Assembly: GCA_964636895.1 (NCBI GenBank)
Contig: CAZWUW010000106.1
Location: forward strand, 1-8,085
Direction: 5' to 3'
Source of the DNA: CAZWUW01 sp964636895
GTDB lineage: Bacteria; Bacillota; Thermincolia; Thermincolales; CAZWUW01
DNA length: 8,085 nt
The notes below the pieces were generated by a model, which saw nothing but the letters and a program-made list of their open reading frames with translations, was not told the DNA's origin and made no database searches. A program made the translations under genes and the position numbers. Of this stretch, positions 6,849-8,085 are shown one piece after another. Position 1 is the first letter of the stretch; every line of letters starts with the position of its first letter.

Positions 6849-6855
6849 GGGGTGA
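6849..6855 (+). promoter_or_regulatory. dut: Ribosome-binding site that decides the dut start
   Basis: GGGGTGA lies 5-6 bases before TTG 6861. The in-frame GTG at 6852 is part of this element itself and so is an unlikely start. Confidence 0.75.
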
Positions 6856-6860
6856 TATAT

Positions 6861-7322
6861 TTGGCTGAAATTACTGTAAAAGTTATGCTGGCAAAGGGAG
6901 CAAAAGATTTACCACTGCCGGCATATATGACGGCAGGTTCCGCGGGTTTAGATATCCACGCGGCAGTAAAGGAACCAACAGTAATCCAACCAGGTGAAAT
7001 TAAGTTTATCCCAACCGGGCTGCATATTGCTCTGCCGCACGGGTATGAAGCTCAAATCAGACCGCGCAGCGGTCTAGCGTTAAAGCACGGTATTTCTATG
7101 GTTAATACACCTGGTACGATTGATGCAGATTATCGTGGTGAAATAGGTTTAATTATGATTAATTTTGGACAATTGCCCTTTATTGTGCAGCGGGGAGAGC
7201 GGGTAGCTCAGATGATTATTAACCAAGTCGTGCAGGCCCGGCTGGAAGTGGTTCCTTACCTTGAAGAAACGGAACGCAGCAGCGGTGGATTTGGTTCAAC
7301 GGGAACGGGAAAACAGGAATAA
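6861..7322 (+). CDS. dut: Deoxyuridine 5'-triphosphate nucleotidohydrolase (dUTPase)
   Basis: Homotrimeric dUTPase converts dUTP to dUMP and pyrophosphate, keeping uracil out of DNA and supplying dUMP for thymidylate synthesis. From TTG 6861 the protein is 153 residues, the normal trimeric length. All five motifs are present: I AGSAGLDIHA, II RPRSGLALKHGI, III GTIDADYRGEIG (the first Asp after GTI is the expected catalytic residue), IV RGERVAQMII, and V RSSGGFGSTG near the C terminus, which closes over the active site. It is probably cotranscribed with mlpA 18 bases upstream. Functionally it complements nfo: dUTPase prevents uracil incorporation, whose repair would create the abasic sites that Nfo cuts. 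Confidence 0.96.
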   Translation: MAEITVKVMLAKGAKDLPLPAYMTAGSAGLDIHAAVKEPTVIQPGEIKFIPTGLHIALPHGYEAQIRPRSGLALKHGISMVNTPGTIDADYRGEIGLIMINFGQLPFIVQRGERVAQMIINQVVQARLEVVPYLEETERSSGGFGSTGTGKQE

Positions 7323-7326
7323 ATTA

Positions 7327-7358
7327 ACACCCTCCACATAAGATTTATTGGGGGGTGT
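7327..7358 (+). promoter_or_regulatory. Hairpin covering the ribosome-binding site of the next gene
   Basis: ACACCCTCC (7327-7335) pairs with GGGGGGTGT (7350-7358) in a 9-bp stem with one G-U pair and a 14-base loop; A7336-T7349 could add a tenth pair. The right arm contains GGGGTG, the best Shine-Dalgarno candidate for ATG 7367. The left arm begins 4 bases after the dut stop, so ribosomes finishing dut would tend to open the stem. What follows (CCTTATTTATG) is not a proper T-run, so a terminator is less likely than control of translation. Confidence 0.65.
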
Positions 7359-7366
7359 CCTTATTT

Positions 7367-7690
7367 ATGATTGAGGTTGCCGTATTTTTGGGCTTGGTGG
7401 GCTTGGCAGTAAGAGAAAAAGTAATCAGAAAAGAGCGCCGGCAGGCCCGGATGACGGATGTCCTGTCCGGGGCCAGGGCCTCTGTACTATCAGAAGCGTT
7501 AGCCGGTTTGGTTGCAACAGCCGGGGGTATTTATCTGTCCATGGTATTGCTTACCACCTTTTTGAAAATATCTATTCCGGATAATGTAACATTATTAAGT
7601 ACGAGTATTGAACCCCTGGCCGGCGTTTCGGTCTTGCTGGCCTTAATTCAGCCGTTTTTGATCAGATTATGGGATCGGATGAGGCAGTAA
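7367..7690 (+). CDS. Small membrane protein of unknown function
   Basis: This 107-residue protein is one I do not recognise. Three hydrophobic segments are visible: about 2-15, about 44-67 and about 79-101. A strongly basic stretch (REKVIRKERRQAR, 16-28) between the first and second suggests that loop is cytoplasmic. The C terminus is LWDRMRQ. No catalytic motif is apparent. ATG 7367 is chosen because GGGGTG at 7352-7357 lies 9 bases upstream; an in-frame GTG at 7355 falls inside that element. It sits between dut and ymxH, 15 bases before the latter, and is probably in the same transcript. The company suggests an envelope or sporulation role, but that is context alone. The coding frame is credible because of its ribosome-binding site, tight packing and neighbour-like composition. 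Confidence 0.72.
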   Translation: MIEVAVFLGLVGLAVREKVIRKERRQARMTDVLSGARASVLSEALAGLVATAGGIYLSMVLLTTFLKISIPDNVTLLSTSIEPLAGVSVLLALIQPFLIRLWDRMRQ

Positions 7691-7705
7691 TGGAGGTATG
7701 GGCAA

Positions 7706-7975
7706 ATGCGCTTAAGCGAGCTGGGCGGCAAAGAAGTAATTAATATTTATGACGGTGCGCGACTTGGTGTTATCGGTGATGCCGACATGATTGTAGATAT
7801 AAATACAGGTGAGATTCATTCCATTATCTTGCCACAAAGAAGCGGCGCCCTCAGTTTTTGGATGGATCGCCAGAACATGATAATTCCTTGGACGGCGGTA
7901 AAAAAAATTGGCAATGAGGTGATTATAGTGGAACTTGACCCAACTGTGCCAAATTTTCGGCGTTACCCGGGATAG
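7706..7975 (+). CDS. ymxH: YlmC/YmxH family PRC-barrel protein, sporulation-associated
   Basis: This is an 89-residue single-domain PRC-barrel protein. It begins MRLSELGGKEVINIYDGARLGVIGDADM and continues with a D-x-x-T-G-E-I pattern and IPWTAVKKIGNEVIIVEL, the full YlmC/YmxH pattern at its usual length. The family is widespread in spore formers and its biochemical role is not established. In Bacillus, ymxH follows mlpA directly and precedes the dipicolinate synthase genes; here dut and a membrane gene lie between mlpA and ymxH. The start is fixed by GGAGGT at 7692-7697, 8 bases before ATG, and the ribosome-binding site abuts the preceding stop codon. It is the last gene of the run, with a terminator 25 bases downstream. 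Confidence 0.93.
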   Translation: MRLSELGGKEVINIYDGARLGVIGDADMIVDINTGEIHSIILPQRSGALSFWMDRQNMIIPWTAVKKIGNEVIIVELDPTVPNFRRYPG

Positions 7976-8000
7976 TAAATGATAAAAAATGTATGTAATT

Positions 8001-8024
8001 CCCTTGCCTAGCAAGGGTTTTTTT
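8001..8024 (+). terminator. Intrinsic terminator after ymxH
   Basis: CCCTTGC (8001-8007) pairs with GCAAGGG (8011-8017) in a perfect 7-bp stem with loop CTA, followed by seven T (8018-8024). It closes the ylxY-to-ymxH run. Confidence 0.93.
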
Positions 8025-8085
8025 GTTATTAACCTGGATTCCCGAAATTTATAACGATGGTACTGGTACCCCCAGTGACTGATAC

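Noticed and set aside
8018..8055. Promoter with TATAAC (8050-8055) for the next operon
   Set aside because: The -10 is good, but at 16-18 bases upstream only TTATTA or TATTAA is present, a weak -35; not enough to list as a feature.
1..8085. New defence, mobile-element or CRISPR system
   Set aside because: Every gene but one falls into a housekeeping or spore-associated family; there are no transposase or integrase motifs, no direct-repeat arrays and no compositional break.

Overview
The window looks like the chromosome of an endospore-forming, low-to-mid GC member of the Bacillota (Clostridia or Negativicutes type). Three things suggest this. Most of the genes belong to sporulation- or spore-wall-associated families. 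The backbone order pnp ... ylxY ... mlpA (M16 peptidase) ... ymxH matches the well-known Bacillus order pnp-ylxY-mlpA-ymxH, with extra genes inserted. Ribosome-binding sites are strong and purine-rich, and there are several GTG/TTG starts. All ten genes are on the + strand. I see no tRNA, rRNA, CRISPR array, insertion sequence or phage gene.

Layout. (1) 1-707 is the 3' part of pnp (end of the second RNase PH domain, KH, S1), closed by a strong intrinsic terminator at 731-763. (2) 814-2109 holds nfo (endonuclease IV) and a small SleB/CwlJ-type cortex hydrolase that lacks a secretion signal. (3) 2110-2289 is non-coding, with a long bulged inverted repeat (2156-2194) and a promoter candidate (2219-2247). 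(4) 2290-3546 is a secreted GH18 protein resembling spore cortex-lytic YaaH/SleL-type glycosidases, closed by a terminator at 3556-3583. (5) 3668-7975 is a tightly packed run: ylxY-type polysaccharide deacetylase homologue (metal-site residues replaced), D-Ala-D-Ala carboxypeptidase, M16 peptidase mlpA, dUTPase dut, an unrecognised small membrane protein and ymxH (YlmC/YmxH PRC-barrel family). It ends in a strong terminator at 8001-8024. (6) 8025-8085 is non-coding up to the window edge.

How the genes fit together. The middle of the window gathers peptidoglycan and cortex functions (SleB-like hydrolase, GH18 glycosidase, deacetylase homologue, DD-carboxypeptidase) with genome-protection functions (nfo for abasic sites, dut for keeping dUTP out of DNA). 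The inference is a sporulation/germination neighbourhood built into the conserved pnp-mlpA-ymxH locus. I found no evidence for a wholly new defence or mobile system. The most unusual signals are a 13-bp perfect inverted repeat inside nfo, the bulged inverted repeat with a palindromic loop at 2156-2194, a hairpin that covers the ribosome-binding site of the unknown membrane gene, and a marked excess of the tetranucleotide CCGG across the window.
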